A stretch of 64,000 bases of DNA from Acidimicrobiia bacterium (GTDB lineage Bacteria > Actinomycetota > Acidimicrobiia > IMCC26256 > PALSA-610). The stretch lies in contig JAOSJK010000012.1 in NCBI GenBank assembly GCA_027494135.1, forward strand, positions 982,795-1,046,794, written 5' to 3'. The notes beneath the pieces were generated by a model. That model did no database searches, was not told the origin of the DNA, and saw nothing but the letters and a program-made list of their open reading frames with translations. Each line of letters starts with the position of its first letter. Position 1 is the first letter of the stretch. Shown piece after piece: positions 1 through 7,163 of this stretch. The position numbers were made by a program, and so were the translations under genes.

Positions 1-78
1 CTCGACGACGCCCACGTTCGCATGCTGCTCGACCTGTCCCTCCAGCACCTCCGCCACGACCAAGGCAGCGGACAGTGA
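1..78 (+). CDS. C-terminal end of a probable ArsR-family regulator (partial)
   Basis: The reading frame is open from the left edge to a TGA at 76-78, giving 25 residues that begin LDDAHVRMLLDLSLQH. This resembles the last helix of ArsR/SmtB repressors, which often end in a similar D-x-HV-x-x-LL pattern. The next start codon (GTG 75) overlaps the stop by four bases, so it probably opens the same metal-related operon. Only the tail is visible, so the family call is inference. Confidence 0.45.
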   Translation, partial: LDDAHVRMLLDLSLQHLRHDQGSGQ

Positions 79-437
79 CTCGCCTGGCGATGCCGCCCGC
101 CGTCCGCGCCGTGTGCCGCGACGAGATCAACTCAGGCCGAGCGGCCGCCCACGCCGGCGACGTGGCCGCAGCCTGGTCTCACCTCGAGCGCGCTCACGTC
201 CTGGCCCAGCCGTTCCCGGTCGGCCACATCGGCTCCCACATTGCGCAGCTCAGGTTGGGGTGGGGCACTCGTGACCGGACCGAGGTCGCCGGGCAGGTCG
301 TCCGCATCGTGGTCGCCGGCCCGGCGTCGGTGGTCGGCCGTATCCCGGTCGACAACGACGGTCGAGCCCGCACACCGCTGCGCGCCACCGCGCCCGTCCC
401 CGCCGACCTGGTCGCGATCCTCAAGGGTGCATCGTGA
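75..437 (+). CDS. DUF3703 family protein
   Basis: A 120-residue soluble protein. It has the N-terminal pattern of DUF3703: a helical stretch with HLERAHVLAQPFPVGHIGSH, then a conserved LGWGTRDR segment and a C-terminal VGRIPVDNDGRARTP block. The GTG start overlaps the previous stop and the TGA overlaps the next GTG, so three or four genes are translationally coupled. DUF3703 genes commonly sit beside heavy-metal or cation efflux genes, as here, but no biochemical function is established. Confidence 0.75.
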   Translation: MTRLAMPPAVRAVCRDEINSGRAAAHAGDVAAAWSHLERAHVLAQPFPVGHIGSHIAQLRLGWGTRDRTEVAGQVVRIVVAGPASVVGRIPVDNDGRARTPLRATAPVPADLVAILKGAS

Positions 438-1039
438 ACCGCGCCGTCGCCGCCATCATCCTGGAGGTCACGTTCTTCGCGCTCGCCTTCGGTTGGCGGT
501 CCTGGATCCAGTGGCGCCGCACCGGCTCCACCGGGTTCATCCGCCCCCGCCGCGGCGCGAGCACCGCCGAGCTCGTGGGGTCCGGCGGGTTCGTGCTCGC
601 CCTCGTCCTGCTCGTCGCCGCACCCATCGCCGACCTCGCCAACCTCGACCGCATCGGCATCCTCGACGCGACATGGACGGCGGCCGCCGGCGTCTCCGGC
701 GTCGCGCTGACGCTGGTGGCCCAACTCGGGATGGGCGACTCGTGGCGCATCGGTGTCGACCCGGCTGGCCGCACCGACCTGGTCACCGGTGGCGTGTTCG
801 GGTCGGTCCGCAACCCGATCTTCACTGCCATGCTCGTCGCCACCGCCGGGCTCGCCCTCCTCGTCCCCAATCTGGTGAGCGCGGCGGCGTTCGTTGTGCT
901 CTTCGCCGCCCTCGAAGTCCAGGTCCGCCTGGTCGAAGAGCCCTACCTGCGCGCCACCCACGGACCCGTCTACGACTCCTACCTCGCGACCGTCGGTCGG
1001 TTCGTTCCCCACCTCGGGCTCGAACCGGTCCCGCGATGA
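434..1039 (+). CDS. Isoprenylcysteine carboxyl methyltransferase (ICMT)-like membrane protein
   Basis: A 201-residue integral membrane protein with about four hydrophobic segments. The C-terminal half carries the ICMT/phospholipid methyltransferase signature: GVFGSVRNPIFTAM, then EEPYLRATHG and YDSYLATVGRFVP. These proteins bind SAM at the membrane; bacterial substrates are mostly unknown. GTG start at 434 overlaps the DUF3703 stop and its TGA overlaps the next ATG. A second ICMT-like gene lies at 20902, also next to a metal transporter. Confidence 0.75.
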   Translation: MNRAVAAIILEVTFFALAFGWRSWIQWRRTGSTGFIRPRRGASTAELVGSGGFVLALVLLVAAPIADLANLDRIGILDATWTAAAGVSGVALTLVAQLGMGDSWRIGVDPAGRTDLVTGGVFGSVRNPIFTAMLVATAGLALLVPNLVSAAAFVVLFAALEVQVRLVEEPYLRATHGPVYDSYLATVGRFVPHLGLEPVPR

Positions 1040-1656
1040 CGACCACCCAACGAGACCGACTGGTCAAGCGAGGGCTCTGGCTCGCCGCGCTCACCATCAC
1101 CTGGAACGTCATCGAAGCAGTCGTCGCGATCAGCGCCGGAATCGCCGCCGGGTCCCTCGCCCTCGTCGCGTTCGGGTTCGACTCGATCATCGAGGTGCTC
1201 TCCGCCTGGGTGGTCGTCTGGCAGTTCCGTGGCGAACTACGAGGCGGCTACGACGAAGAACGCGAACGCAAAGCACTCAAGGCCATCGCCGTCACCTTCT
1301 TCGTGCTCGCCGCCTACGTCGTTTTCGAAGCCGGACGCGACCTCTTCTTCACCGACGGCGAAGCCGACGAGTCCACCATCGGGATCATCCTCGCCGCCCT
1401 GTCCCTCGCGGTCATGCCCACGCTCGCCTTCGCCAAACGCCGCGCCGCCACCGACCTCGGCTCCCCCACCCTTCGCGCCGACGCCCAAGAGACGTTCCTG
1501 TGCGCCTGGCTGTCCGCCGCGCTCCTCGCCGGCCTCGTCCTCAACGCAACCCTCGGATGGTGGCGGGCCGACTCCCTCGCCGCGCTCGCCATCGCCGGCC
1601 TCGCCGTCAAGGAAGGCCGAGAAGCCTGGGAAGGCGACCACTGCGTCGACGAATGA
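1036..1656 (+). CDS. Cation-efflux-like membrane transporter
   Basis: A 206-residue protein with about six hydrophobic segments. FGFDSIIEVLSAWVVVWQFR matches the cation diffusion facilitator core, where Asp residues of the second and fifth helices bind metal; WWRADSLAALAIAGLAVKEG is the second such segment. It lacks a long cytoplasmic C-terminal domain, as in short CDF-like proteins. The ATG overlaps the previous stop by four bases (ATGA). The ORF track extends this frame upstream to 241, which is a shadow. Substrate, probably a divalent metal, is inferred. Confidence 0.75.
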   Translation: MTTTQRDRLVKRGLWLAALTITWNVIEAVVAISAGIAAGSLALVAFGFDSIIEVLSAWVVVWQFRGELRGGYDEERERKALKAIAVTFFVLAAYVVFEAGRDLFFTDGEADESTIGIILAALSLAVMPTLAFAKRRAATDLGSPTLRADAQETFLCAWLSAALLAGLVLNATLGWWRADSLAALAIAGLAVKEGREAWEGDHCVDE

Positions 1657-1784
1657 TGATGAGCGCCTCAGCCTGCCGGGCGTCCTTCTGGGCGAGATGC
1701 GTCGGGCGGTTCCGGCGGGCGGTCGTCGTCGGCTGCGGCGCCCCGTCACACCCGTCTCGATCGGCCCCACGTCTCCGCCAACAT

Positions 1785-1892
1785 GTTCCACCAGGTCCCG
1801 ACGCCCCACGTGACCACCTGACCTGCCCCTCTCCGCCCAGCACAGGGGAGTCGAAGCCTCGATCTCGGTGTTCCACCGAACGTTCCACCGGA
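1785..1892 (+). repeat. Repeated GTTCCACC sites upstream of the integrase
   Basis: Three copies of GTTCCACC(A/G) lie at 1785-1795, 1870-1880 and 1882-1892 in the 270-base gap before the integrase. Two more TTCCACCGG copies occur at 3061 and 3077, inside the 3' end of the integrase gene. Short direct repeats flanking an integrase are typical arm-type binding sites for tyrosine recombinases; that role is inferred. The rest of the 1657-1926 gap shows no gene I can support. Confidence 0.5.
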
Positions 1893-1926
1893 TCACGACC
1901 GGTCCGGTGCTCGAGAGGAGAGGATC

Positions 1927-3123
1927 ATGAAGGGATACGTCGCTCGCCGCCGCGGGCGCTACTACGCCATCATTTACGAAGGACTCGACCCAATCACCGG
2001 CAAGGAACGTCGGAGCTGGTACCCCGCCGGCACAGACCGAGCTGAAGCCGAGCGTCTCGCCGCCCGGCTCGCCGCCGAGCGCAACGGCCGCGACGACGAG
2101 GTCCGGTCGCTCAGCTTCGGTGCCTACCTCACCGCCCAGTGGCTACCCGCCATGCGGCTGCAGCTCGCTGAGGTCACCTACCGCGGGTACGAGAACAAGG
2201 CCACCCTGCACATCGTGCCCGCCATCGGCCGCATCGGGATCCGCCGGCTCCGCCCCGAGCACCTCGACCGCCTCTACGACACGCTGCTCCACCCCACCGA
2301 CGGTCGCCGAGCCCTCGCCCCCAAGACCGTCTACGAGATCCACCTCGTCATCCGCGGGGCCCTCCGAGACGCCGAACGCCGCGGGATGGTCAACCGCAAC
2401 GTCGCCCTCCTCGCCCGATCTCCGCTGCGACGCTCGTTCCCGGCCGTCGAACGACGCGCCTGGACCGCCGGGGAACTCCGGACCTTCCTGCGCGCTGCCG
2501 CAGGTCACCGCCTGTTCCCCGCCCTCTGGCTGGCCGCGTCGACGGGGATGCGTCGCAGCGAGCTGCTCGGCCTGCAATGGAGCGATCTCAACGTCGGCCG
2601 GGCCCGCCTGTCGATCAACCGCGGGCTCGTCGCCATCGGCTACGAGCTCCACGAGTCCCGAGGCAAGACCGCCAACGCGCGGCGCAACATCGACCTCGAC
2701 CCGACCACCCTCGACATCCTCCAGGCCTGGCAGGCCTACCAGGCCGCCGAGCTCGCCGCCGTCGGCATCGAGAACACCCGACGCATGTTCACCGACGCCT
2801 CCGGTGGCCCCGTCCACCCCCACGCCATCTCCCAATCCTTCGACCGGATCGTTCGCCGCGCCGGAGTCCCCGTCATCCCGCTCCACGGGCTCCGCCACAC
2901 CCACGGCTCCCTCCTTATCGAAGCCGGCGTCCCCGTCAAGGTCGTCAGCGAACGCCTCGGCCACTCCCGCCAGGTCTTCACCATCGAGACCTACCAACAC
3001 GTCATGCCCGGCATGCAAGCCGCCGCCGCGGCCACCTTCGAAGCACTCATGGCGCCACCCATTCCACCGGCCACCAGTTCCACCGGCTCCGACCGGAGGA
3101 ACACCCGGAGGAAGACCGCCTGA
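1927..3123 (+). CDS. Tyrosine-type site-specific integrase
   Basis: A 398-residue phage/ICE-type integrase. Residues 1-60 form an N-terminal arm-binding domain, followed by a core-binding SAM-like domain to about 165 and the catalytic domain. Catalytic residues are visible: Arg in STGMRRSELLGL, the H-x-L-R-H motif in LHGLRHTHGSLL, the following GH (ERLGHSR), and the nucleophile Tyr in IETYQH. A strong ribosome site (GAGAGGAG) precedes the ATG. The gene ends about 65 bases from a tRNA-Met 3' fragment and is followed by a hairpin terminator, the usual layout of an integrase beside its attachment site. Confidence 0.93.
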   Translation: MKGYVARRRGRYYAIIYEGLDPITGKERRSWYPAGTDRAEAERLAARLAAERNGRDDEVRSLSFGAYLTAQWLPAMRLQLAEVTYRGYENKATLHIVPAIGRIGIRRLRPEHLDRLYDTLLHPTDGRRALAPKTVYEIHLVIRGALRDAERRGMVNRNVALLARSPLRRSFPAVERRAWTAGELRTFLRAAAGHRLFPALWLAASTGMRRSELLGLQWSDLNVGRARLSINRGLVAIGYELHESRGKTANARRNIDLDPTTLDILQAWQAYQAAELAAVGIENTRRMFTDASGGPVHPHAISQSFDRIVRRAGVPVIPLHGLRHTHGSLLIEAGVPVKVVSERLGHSRQVFTIETYQHVMPGMQAAAAATFEALMAPPIPPATSSTGSDRRNTRRKTA

Positions 3124-3149
3124 ACCCGGAGGAAGACCCCGACACAGAC

Positions 3150-3178
3150 GAAGGCCCAGGTCGCTGACCTGGGCCTTC
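3150..3178 (+). terminator. Hairpin terminator after the integrase
   Basis: A perfect 13-bp inverted repeat, GAAGGCCCAGGTC and its complement, separated by a 3-base loop, starts 27 bases after the integrase stop. There is no T-run, which is common for high-GC actinobacterial terminators. Confidence 0.75.
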
Positions 3179-3188
3179 GTACGCAAGT

Positions 3189-3233
<45 letters not shown>

Positions 3234-3376
3234 ACGGGCGCCTGCCGTTCGGCCCCGTCGGCGGAAATGGGCATTATCCCTGCTCAGGGCCAGTTTTCGC
3301 CTGCACGCAGTGTGCGACAGTGGGGGGCCGGATGAGCGGGTAGGTGCGAGTCGTGTTCGCGTTCTGTTCGCGCCAA

Positions 3377-3403
3377 CCCACCTTCACAAACCCACCTTCA
3401 CAA
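3377..3403. repeat. Short tandem direct repeat CCCACCTTCACAA
   Basis: Two exact copies of the 13-mer CCCACCTTCACAA at 3377-3389 and 3391-3403, in the 227-base gap between the tRNA fragment and the DUF305 gene. Apart from this repeat I see no gene or clear promoter in the gap. It could be an arm or excisionase site of the integrated element; that is a guess. Confidence 0.4.
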
Positions 3404-3459
3404 CTCGGGACGTCGTCCGTGCACCCTCTGCGAATGCCCCTTCGTTGGCGGCGTCTGGA

Positions 3460-4077
3460 TCAGCACTCTCGCTGGACCCCGCGGCTGAAGTCCGGGACGG
3501 GCCTCGCCGCGGCCTCGGCAGCGGTGGTCGCCTCGCCGTTCTCCGCGATGTCGTCGATCAGCCAGTCCATCTCGTCGATCTCCTCACGTTGCGCACGGAT
3601 GATCCCGTCGGCCAGCTCGCAGACCCGAACGTCGTCGAGGTCGGCCCGCTCACTGGTGAGCATCGCGATGGAGTGGTGCGGGATCATCCCCTTCATGTAC
3701 TCCCGGTCGTCCACGAACGCCTGTGACCGCGAGAGCCACAGCGCCACTCCCATCAGCACGAACCCGCCGGCGACAATCGCGATGTTGATCCGGGTGTTGC
3801 GATGCATGCCCCACATGAAGCCGAGCATGATCACCGCCATCGACCCTCCCATCAGAAGCGCCATGTACAAGCGCTCTTCGCTCCAGCGAACGTGGTCCCA
3901 CGCGAACGAGTTCGTGTAGGTCAGCGCGAACATGACCACTGTCGACGTAGCGATCATGGCCCCGAACCGCAGGTACTGCGACCGCTCGTGCGTGCCGCCG
4001 GATTGGTCGGCGCTTCCGTGTAGTTCTTCTGCCTCGGTGGTGTGCATGTGCGCCTCGTCGGCGGCTTGACGGCTCAT
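3460..4077 (-). CDS. DUF305 membrane protein
   Basis: About 205 residues from the ATG at 4077, chosen because GAGAGGAGC sits just upstream; the longer ORF start lies inside the divergent gene. A His-rich N-terminus is followed by four hydrophobic segments. The DUF305 signature comes next, EYMKGMIPHHSIAMLTS, then a second helix IIRAQREEIDEM. DUF305 proteins are ferritin-like-fold, often secreted or membrane-bound, and frequent in copper/metal loci. It is divergent from an ArsR regulator with a palindromic operator between them, so it is probably repressed by that protein. Confidence 0.8.
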   Translation of the reverse strand: MSRQAADEAHMHTTEAEELHGSADQSGGTHERSQYLRFGAMIATSTVVMFALTYTNSFAWDHVRWSEERLYMALLMGGSMAVIMLGFMWGMHRNTRINIAIVAGGFVLMGVALWLSRSQAFVDDREYMKGMIPHHSIAMLTSERADLDDVRVCELADGIIRAQREEIDEMDWLIDDIAENGEATTAAEAAARPVPDFSRGVQREC

Positions 4078-4111
4078 GACGCTCCTCTCGTCGGGGGCTC
4101 TCGTACCCGCT

Positions 4112-4141
4112 CGTTTATCCGCACAGACGTACGGATAAACG
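4112..4141. promoter_or_regulatory. ArsR-type operator, perfect 10-bp inverted repeat
   Basis: CGTTTATCCG at 4112-4121 and its exact complement CGGATAAACG at 4132-4141, separated by 10 bases. Its A/T-rich arms stand out in GC-rich DNA. It sits between the divergent DUF305 and arsR starts (ATG at 4150 is 8 bases away), the position expected for autoregulation by an ArsR/SmtB repressor. Confidence 0.85.
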
Positions 4142-4149
4142 ACTGAGGA

Positions 4150-4539
4150 ATGAGCTGCCACGACCATCCTGTCGATCCCGAGCGTGTCGAGGCCGTGCGT
4201 GCTGGTGGGCTCACCGCAACCCATGCCGAGCAGTTCGCCCGCCTGGCCAGGGTGCTCGCCGACCCGCTGCGAGGTCGCATCCTCGCCGCTCTCTTGGTGT
4301 CGGACGAGATGTGTGTTGGTGACCTCGCGCTCGCGCTTGATGCCAACGAGGACGCTGTCAGCTACGCCCTACGTCGGTTGCGCACAGCTGGTCTGGTTCA
4401 TCGCCGCCGGGACGGCCGCATGGGCTACTACCGCCTCCGCGACGGCGCCGCCCGTGCGATAGCCGCCGTCGTCAACAGACTCCGTGAGCTGAGCGAAGTT
4501 GGCTCAGAGTCGAGCACCGGCGATCGCGCTGATGCCTGA
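4150..4539 (+). CDS. ArsR/SmtB-family metal-responsive repressor
   Basis: A 129-residue winged-helix regulator: FARLARVLADPLRGRILAAL (first helices), EMCVGDLALAL leading to the recognition helix (NEDAVSYALRRLRTAGLV) and the wing RRDGRMGYYRL. The Cys in EMCV and the N-terminal SCHDHP are plausible metal ligands; the second Cys of the classical ELCVCDL motif is Gly here. The ATG lies right after the operator with no spaced Shine-Dalgarno, so the message may be leaderless or start slightly downstream. It likely represses itself and the DUF305 gene. Confidence 0.88.
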   Translation: MSCHDHPVDPERVEAVRAGGLTATHAEQFARLARVLADPLRGRILAALLVSDEMCVGDLALALDANEDAVSYALRRLRTAGLVHRRRDGRMGYYRLRDGAARAIAAVVNRLRELSEVGSESSTGDRADA

Positions 4540-4551
4540 GGTTCCCGGTCT

Positions 4552-4570
4552 GGCTGTCGCAGGGACAGCC
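4552..4570. terminator. Possible hairpin terminator between convergent genes
   Basis: GGCTGTC and GACAGCC form a 7-bp stem with a 5-base loop, 12 bases after the arsR stop and before the end of the convergent methyltransferase gene. No T-run. Confidence 0.45.
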
Positions 4571-4629
4571 TCGGGCGAGCTGGAGCGGACCGCGGATCCT
4601 GACAGTGTGACGTCGGAGACCACGGCAGG

Positions 4630-5259
4630 TCATGCGCACCGCAGGCGCCCCGCGATCCAGTTGAAGGGCTGATTGGCGCCTCCCGGTGTTCGGTGGAGAT
4701 GTCGGCGTCGGTGGAGCACGTCGACATCACCAAGCAGGTCGTCGAGGTCGTCGATGCTGTATCGCCGTACAGGGAGCGCGGAGCACTCCGTTGGTCCGTC
4801 CTCGGCGAAGGCGCCGATGACGAACGCGCCGCCTGGTGTCAGGCTTCGTCGTAGCTGCGTGACGTAGGTCTGGCGGTCGGTGTCGTCGACGAGGAAGTGC
4901 AGCACGGCTCGGTCGTGCCACACGTCCCAGCGGCGCGGCGGGTTCCAGGTGAGCACGTCAGCCTGAATCCAGGTGACGGCCGGGTCGTCGTCGATCCGGT
5001 GGCGGGCCGCCGCGAGTGCGACGGCGGAGACGTCGAGCACGGCGAGTTCGGTGTGGCCGACGGCGAGGAGGTGGTCGACGAGCGTTGAGGCGCCGCCACC
5101 GACGTCGATGACCGAGTTCAGGGGCCTGACATCGAGCGCGGCGAGAAGGTCCAGGGATGTCGTCGGCTGCTCCTCGAACCACGAGGCGGCCGTTGGACCA
5201 ACCGATCTGTAGCGGTCGTCCCAGTGCGCAGCACGGCCAGCGTCAGGGGAGCCAGGCAT
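4630..5259 (-). CDS. Class I SAM-dependent methyltransferase
   Basis: 209 residues from ATG 5259. Motif I is VIDVGGGASTLVDHLL, motif II-like acidic region ELAVLDVSAVAL, motif III ADVLTWNPPRRWDVWHDRAVLHFL and later GGAFVIGAFAEDGPTECS. The WHDRAV and GAFAEDGPTECSAL strings resemble the tellurite-resistance/thiopurine-like methyltransferases. It is the last gene of a minus-strand operon of small membrane proteins, starting 2 bases after the preceding stop. Substrate unknown; the ORF track start at 5403 lies inside the upstream gene. Confidence 0.8.
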   Translation of the reverse strand: MPGSPDAGRAAHWDDRYRSVGPTAASWFEEQPTTSLDLLAALDVRPLNSVIDVGGGASTLVDHLLAVGHTELAVLDVSAVALAAARHRIDDDPAVTWIQADVLTWNPPRRWDVWHDRAVLHFLVDDTDRQTYVTQLRRSLTPGGAFVIGAFAEDGPTECSALPVRRYSIDDLDDLLGDVDVLHRRRHLHRTPGGANQPFNWIAGRLRCA

Positions 5260-5261
5260 GG

Positions 5262-5690
5262 TCAGCTTGGAAGAGCCCAGGTGGCCTCGACCGGCTCGGG
5301 AAGACCAGGGATCTCTAGTGTGACGGTTTCGGCGACCGGTCCTGCGCTTCGAAAGCGAAGGTCGCCTTCGCGATGGTGGCCACCCGGTCCGTCGCCGCTC
5401 CATCCGTCGACGGGCCAGTCGGTGGAGCCGATCCGGAGGGTGGCTTGGGTGAGGTCGGCATCGAGCTCGACGGAGTGGGTGTCGAGGGTGATGTGGAAGG
5501 TTGCGCCTCGGTCGTCGAGTTGGCGGGGCTCGATCGTCACGTCGACCTCGCCGACGGTGACGGTTCGCGTCTCGAGCCCGATGTCGGCGGCTGCATCCGG
5601 CTGGTTCGTGTCGCCGTCTCGCGTGGCGAGAAGGACCCCTGCGACGATGATGACGAGACCACCGATCGCAAGGATCAGACGGCGGCGCAT
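5262..5690 (-). CDS. Membrane-anchored extracytoplasmic protein of unknown function
   Basis: 142 residues from ATG 5690. One N-terminal hydrophobic segment (LILAIGGLVIIVAGVLLA) is followed by a soluble beta-rich domain with GWSGDGPGGHHREGDL. It overlaps the upstream gene by 16 bases. The location beside CsoR/CopZ genes suggests a role in metal stress, but no family is recognised with certainty. Confidence 0.65.
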   Translation of the reverse strand: MRRRLILAIGGLVIIVAGVLLATRDGDTNQPDAAADIGLETRTVTVGEVDVTIEPRQLDDRGATFHITLDTHSVELDADLTQATLRIGSTDWPVDGWSGDGPGGHHREGDLRFRSAGPVAETVTLEIPGLPEPVEATWALPS

Positions 5691-6148
5691 GTCTCGGTTC
5701 CGGCAGTGTCCTGCACGGTGACGGCGGGAGCGCGAGCGAGCCGCCTGGCGGCGATCGTGATGCCGACGGCGTTGACGCCGATGCCGAGGATCATGAACGG
5801 GACGCGGTAGTCGGTGAGGAAGGCGGCTGCGCCGGTGGCGCCGATGAAGGGGGCGAGGTCGGCGAGGTGGTGGGCGCAGCAGGCGACCATGCCAACGGTG
5901 GAGGCGCTGGCGCCGGCGCCGCCAGCGGCGGCTGCGCCGTGGTGGAGGCGGTGCCGGTGCCGGAGCTCGGAGATGATGGCGACCTGGGTGCCGAAGCCGG
6001 CGATGATCAGGGCGAGGTAGTACCAGTCCTGGCGTGCTTGGTCGGTGAGGTGCTCCCAGGAGCCTGACGCTCCGGCGACCACGACGATGTAAAAGAGCGC
6101 GAGCGCGGTGCTGGCGATCGCGCCGGCGCGGATGCTGCGGGTTCTCAT
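5675..6148 (-). CDS. Four-helix membrane protein with a CCAHH motif
   Basis: 157 residues with about four membrane segments. Segment 2 is followed by the His-rich ELRHRHRLHHG, and segment 3 contains GMVACCAHHLADL, so there is a cluster of Cys and His that could bind a soft metal. Start ATG 6148 overlaps the upstream stop. I do not recognise a named family; a metal-handling role is inferred from composition and context. Confidence 0.65.
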   Translation of the reverse strand: MRTRSIRAGAIASTALALFYIVVVAGASGSWEHLTDQARQDWYYLALIIAGFGTQVAIISELRHRHRLHHGAAAAGGAGASASTVGMVACCAHHLADLAPFIGATGAAAFLTDYRVPFMILGIGVNAVGITIAARRLARAPAVTVQDTAGTETCAAV

Positions 6149-6321
6149 GACGCGCCGTGCCTGTGGGCGCCGGTGGAGGTCCGATCATGGTCAGCGGACC
6201 GGTCGGTGCCCTGATGGTGGTGGCTGCCGTGCATGCCGCACCCGTGGCCGCTTCGGTGCATGGCGACGAAGAACACGATCGCCGCGATCCACAGCCAGTT
6301 GGCAGCGAGGAACTCGATCAC
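6145..6321 (-). CDS. Small His-rich single-pass membrane protein (DUF2933-like)
   Basis: 58 residues from GTG 6321: a hydrophobic helix LAANWLWIAAIVFFVAMH, then HGCGMHGSHHH and a further His-containing tail. This resembles DUF2933-type proteins of copper loci. The ORF track reports a longer frame (to 6561), but the GTGA overlap with the 45-residue ORF upstream and the ATGA overlap downstream fix the short form. Confidence 0.6.
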   Translation of the reverse strand: MIEFLAANWLWIAAIVFFVAMHRSGHGCGMHGSHHHQGTDRSADHDRTSTGAHRHGAS

Positions 6322-6455
6322 GACAGCCCCCTCCGCTGGAGTCGCACCCGTACGGCCGCGGTGTCCACGAACGTGGCTGCACGGAGCGCCACGACGTAGT
6401 CGACGAGCGCAGCCAGCACGAACACCGCGATGGTGATGGTGAGCAACACAGTCAC
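6318..6455 (-). CDS. 45-residue membrane micro-ORF
   Basis: Not in the ORF track. GTG at 6455 is preceded by AAAGGAG at good spacing. The peptide starts MTVLLTITIAVFVLAALVDY, one membrane helix, then an Arg-rich tail, and its TGA overlaps the next GTG. It is the first gene of the minus-strand operon 6455-4630. Function unknown. Confidence 0.55.
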   Translation of the reverse strand: MTVLLTITIAVFVLAALVDYVVALRAATFVDTAAVRVRLQRRGLS

Positions 6456-6508
6456 CAGAGGCTCCTTTCTCGCTTTCTGGGTCGAGCATGCGCCTCATGG
6501 CGTCGGGG

Positions 6509-6554
6509 GCCATCCGCTGCCAGTACCGAATGGTCCTGCGGCCGACTACGGAGC
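6509..6554 (-). promoter_or_regulatory. Shared regulatory element, copy 1 (GCCATCCGCT-GCCAGTACCG)
   Basis: Two abutting 10-bp units, GCCATCCGCT and GCCAGTACCG, with a further unit CCGACTACGG 15 bases on. It lies about 55 bases upstream of the minus-strand micro-ORF operon. The same arrangement precedes eight other operons in the window; see findings. Confidence 0.6.
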
Positions 6555-6621
6555 CGCTCACGCGTCCGACTCCCTGCTCGCGGGCGAGCTGCTACCTCTG
6601 CCCTGGATCGACTGGCGCTAT

Positions 6622-6638
6622 ATACCGTGCGGGGGTAT
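6622..6638. promoter_or_regulatory. CsoR-type operator
   Basis: ATACC GTGCGGG GGTAT: an interrupted inverted repeat with a central G tract immediately upstream of the csoR start. This matches the known shape of CsoR/RcnR-family operators (TACC/GGTA halves around G-rich DNA). Confidence 0.75.
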
Positions 6639-6648
6639 GGTGTTTGGC

Positions 6649-6930
6649 ATGCGGGGCTACTCGATGAACACGGACGACCTCGTACGCCGGCTTCGCCGCG
6701 TCGAAGGGCAGGTGCGAGGCATCGCGCAGATGGTGGAGGACGATCGGTACTGCATCGATGTCCTGACCCAGATCGCGGCGGCGACACGGGCGCTGCAGAG
6801 CGTCGCGGTCGGGATGCTCGATGACCACCTTCGCCACTGCGTCGTCGATGCCGCCGCCCGAGGGGGCGACGAGGCCGACGAGCGGATCTCGGAGGCGACC
6901 TCGGCGATCGAGCGCCTCATCAAGAGCTGA
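6649..6930 (+). CDS. csoR: CsoR/RcnR-family copper-sensing repressor
   Basis: About 93 residues of the all-helical DUF156 fold: LVRRLRRVEGQVRGIAQMVEDDRYCIDVLTQI, then a second helix with DDHLRHCVVDAA. The Cu(I) ligands C-x(n)-H-x3-C are visible as Cys in RYCID, His and Cys in RHCVV. ATG 6649 is used; ATG 6664 (MNTDDL) is also possible, and the ORF track start at 6430 would place coding sequence over the operator. It is followed by copZ, as in copper efflux loci, and most likely represses its own operon in the absence of Cu(I). Confidence 0.9.
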   Translation: MRGYSMNTDDLVRRLRRVEGQVRGIAQMVEDDRYCIDVLTQIAAATRALQSVAVGMLDDHLRHCVVDAAARGGDEADERISEATSAIERLIKS

Positions 6931-6956
6931 CCAGCCTGACAACGGAGCGGAGCGAC

Positions 6957-7163
6957 ATGACCACCACCACCCTGCACGTGACCGGGATGACCTGCGAGCA
7001 CTGTGTTCGTGCAGTCACCACGGAGCTCGAGAAGGTCGACGGCGTCGACCGGGTCGAGGTCGACCTGTCGTCCGGCGCGGTGACCGTGACGAGTGGGCGA
7101 CCGCTGCCTGAGCAGGATCTGCGGGCGGCGGTCGTCGAAGCCGGCTACGAGACGGTGTCGTGA
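6957..7163 (+). CDS. copZ: Heavy-metal-associated domain copper chaperone
   Basis: 68 residues, a single HMA ferredoxin-like fold with the metal-binding loop GMTCEHC near the N-terminus. GGAGCGGAG precedes the ATG. It carries Cu(I) in the cytoplasm to a P1B ATPase; the likely partners here are the pumps at 21610 or 39279. Its stop overlaps the next GTG. Confidence 0.9.
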   Translation: MTTTTLHVTGMTCEHCVRAVTTELEKVDGVDRVEVDLSSGAVTVTSGRPLPEQDLRAAVVEAGYETVS

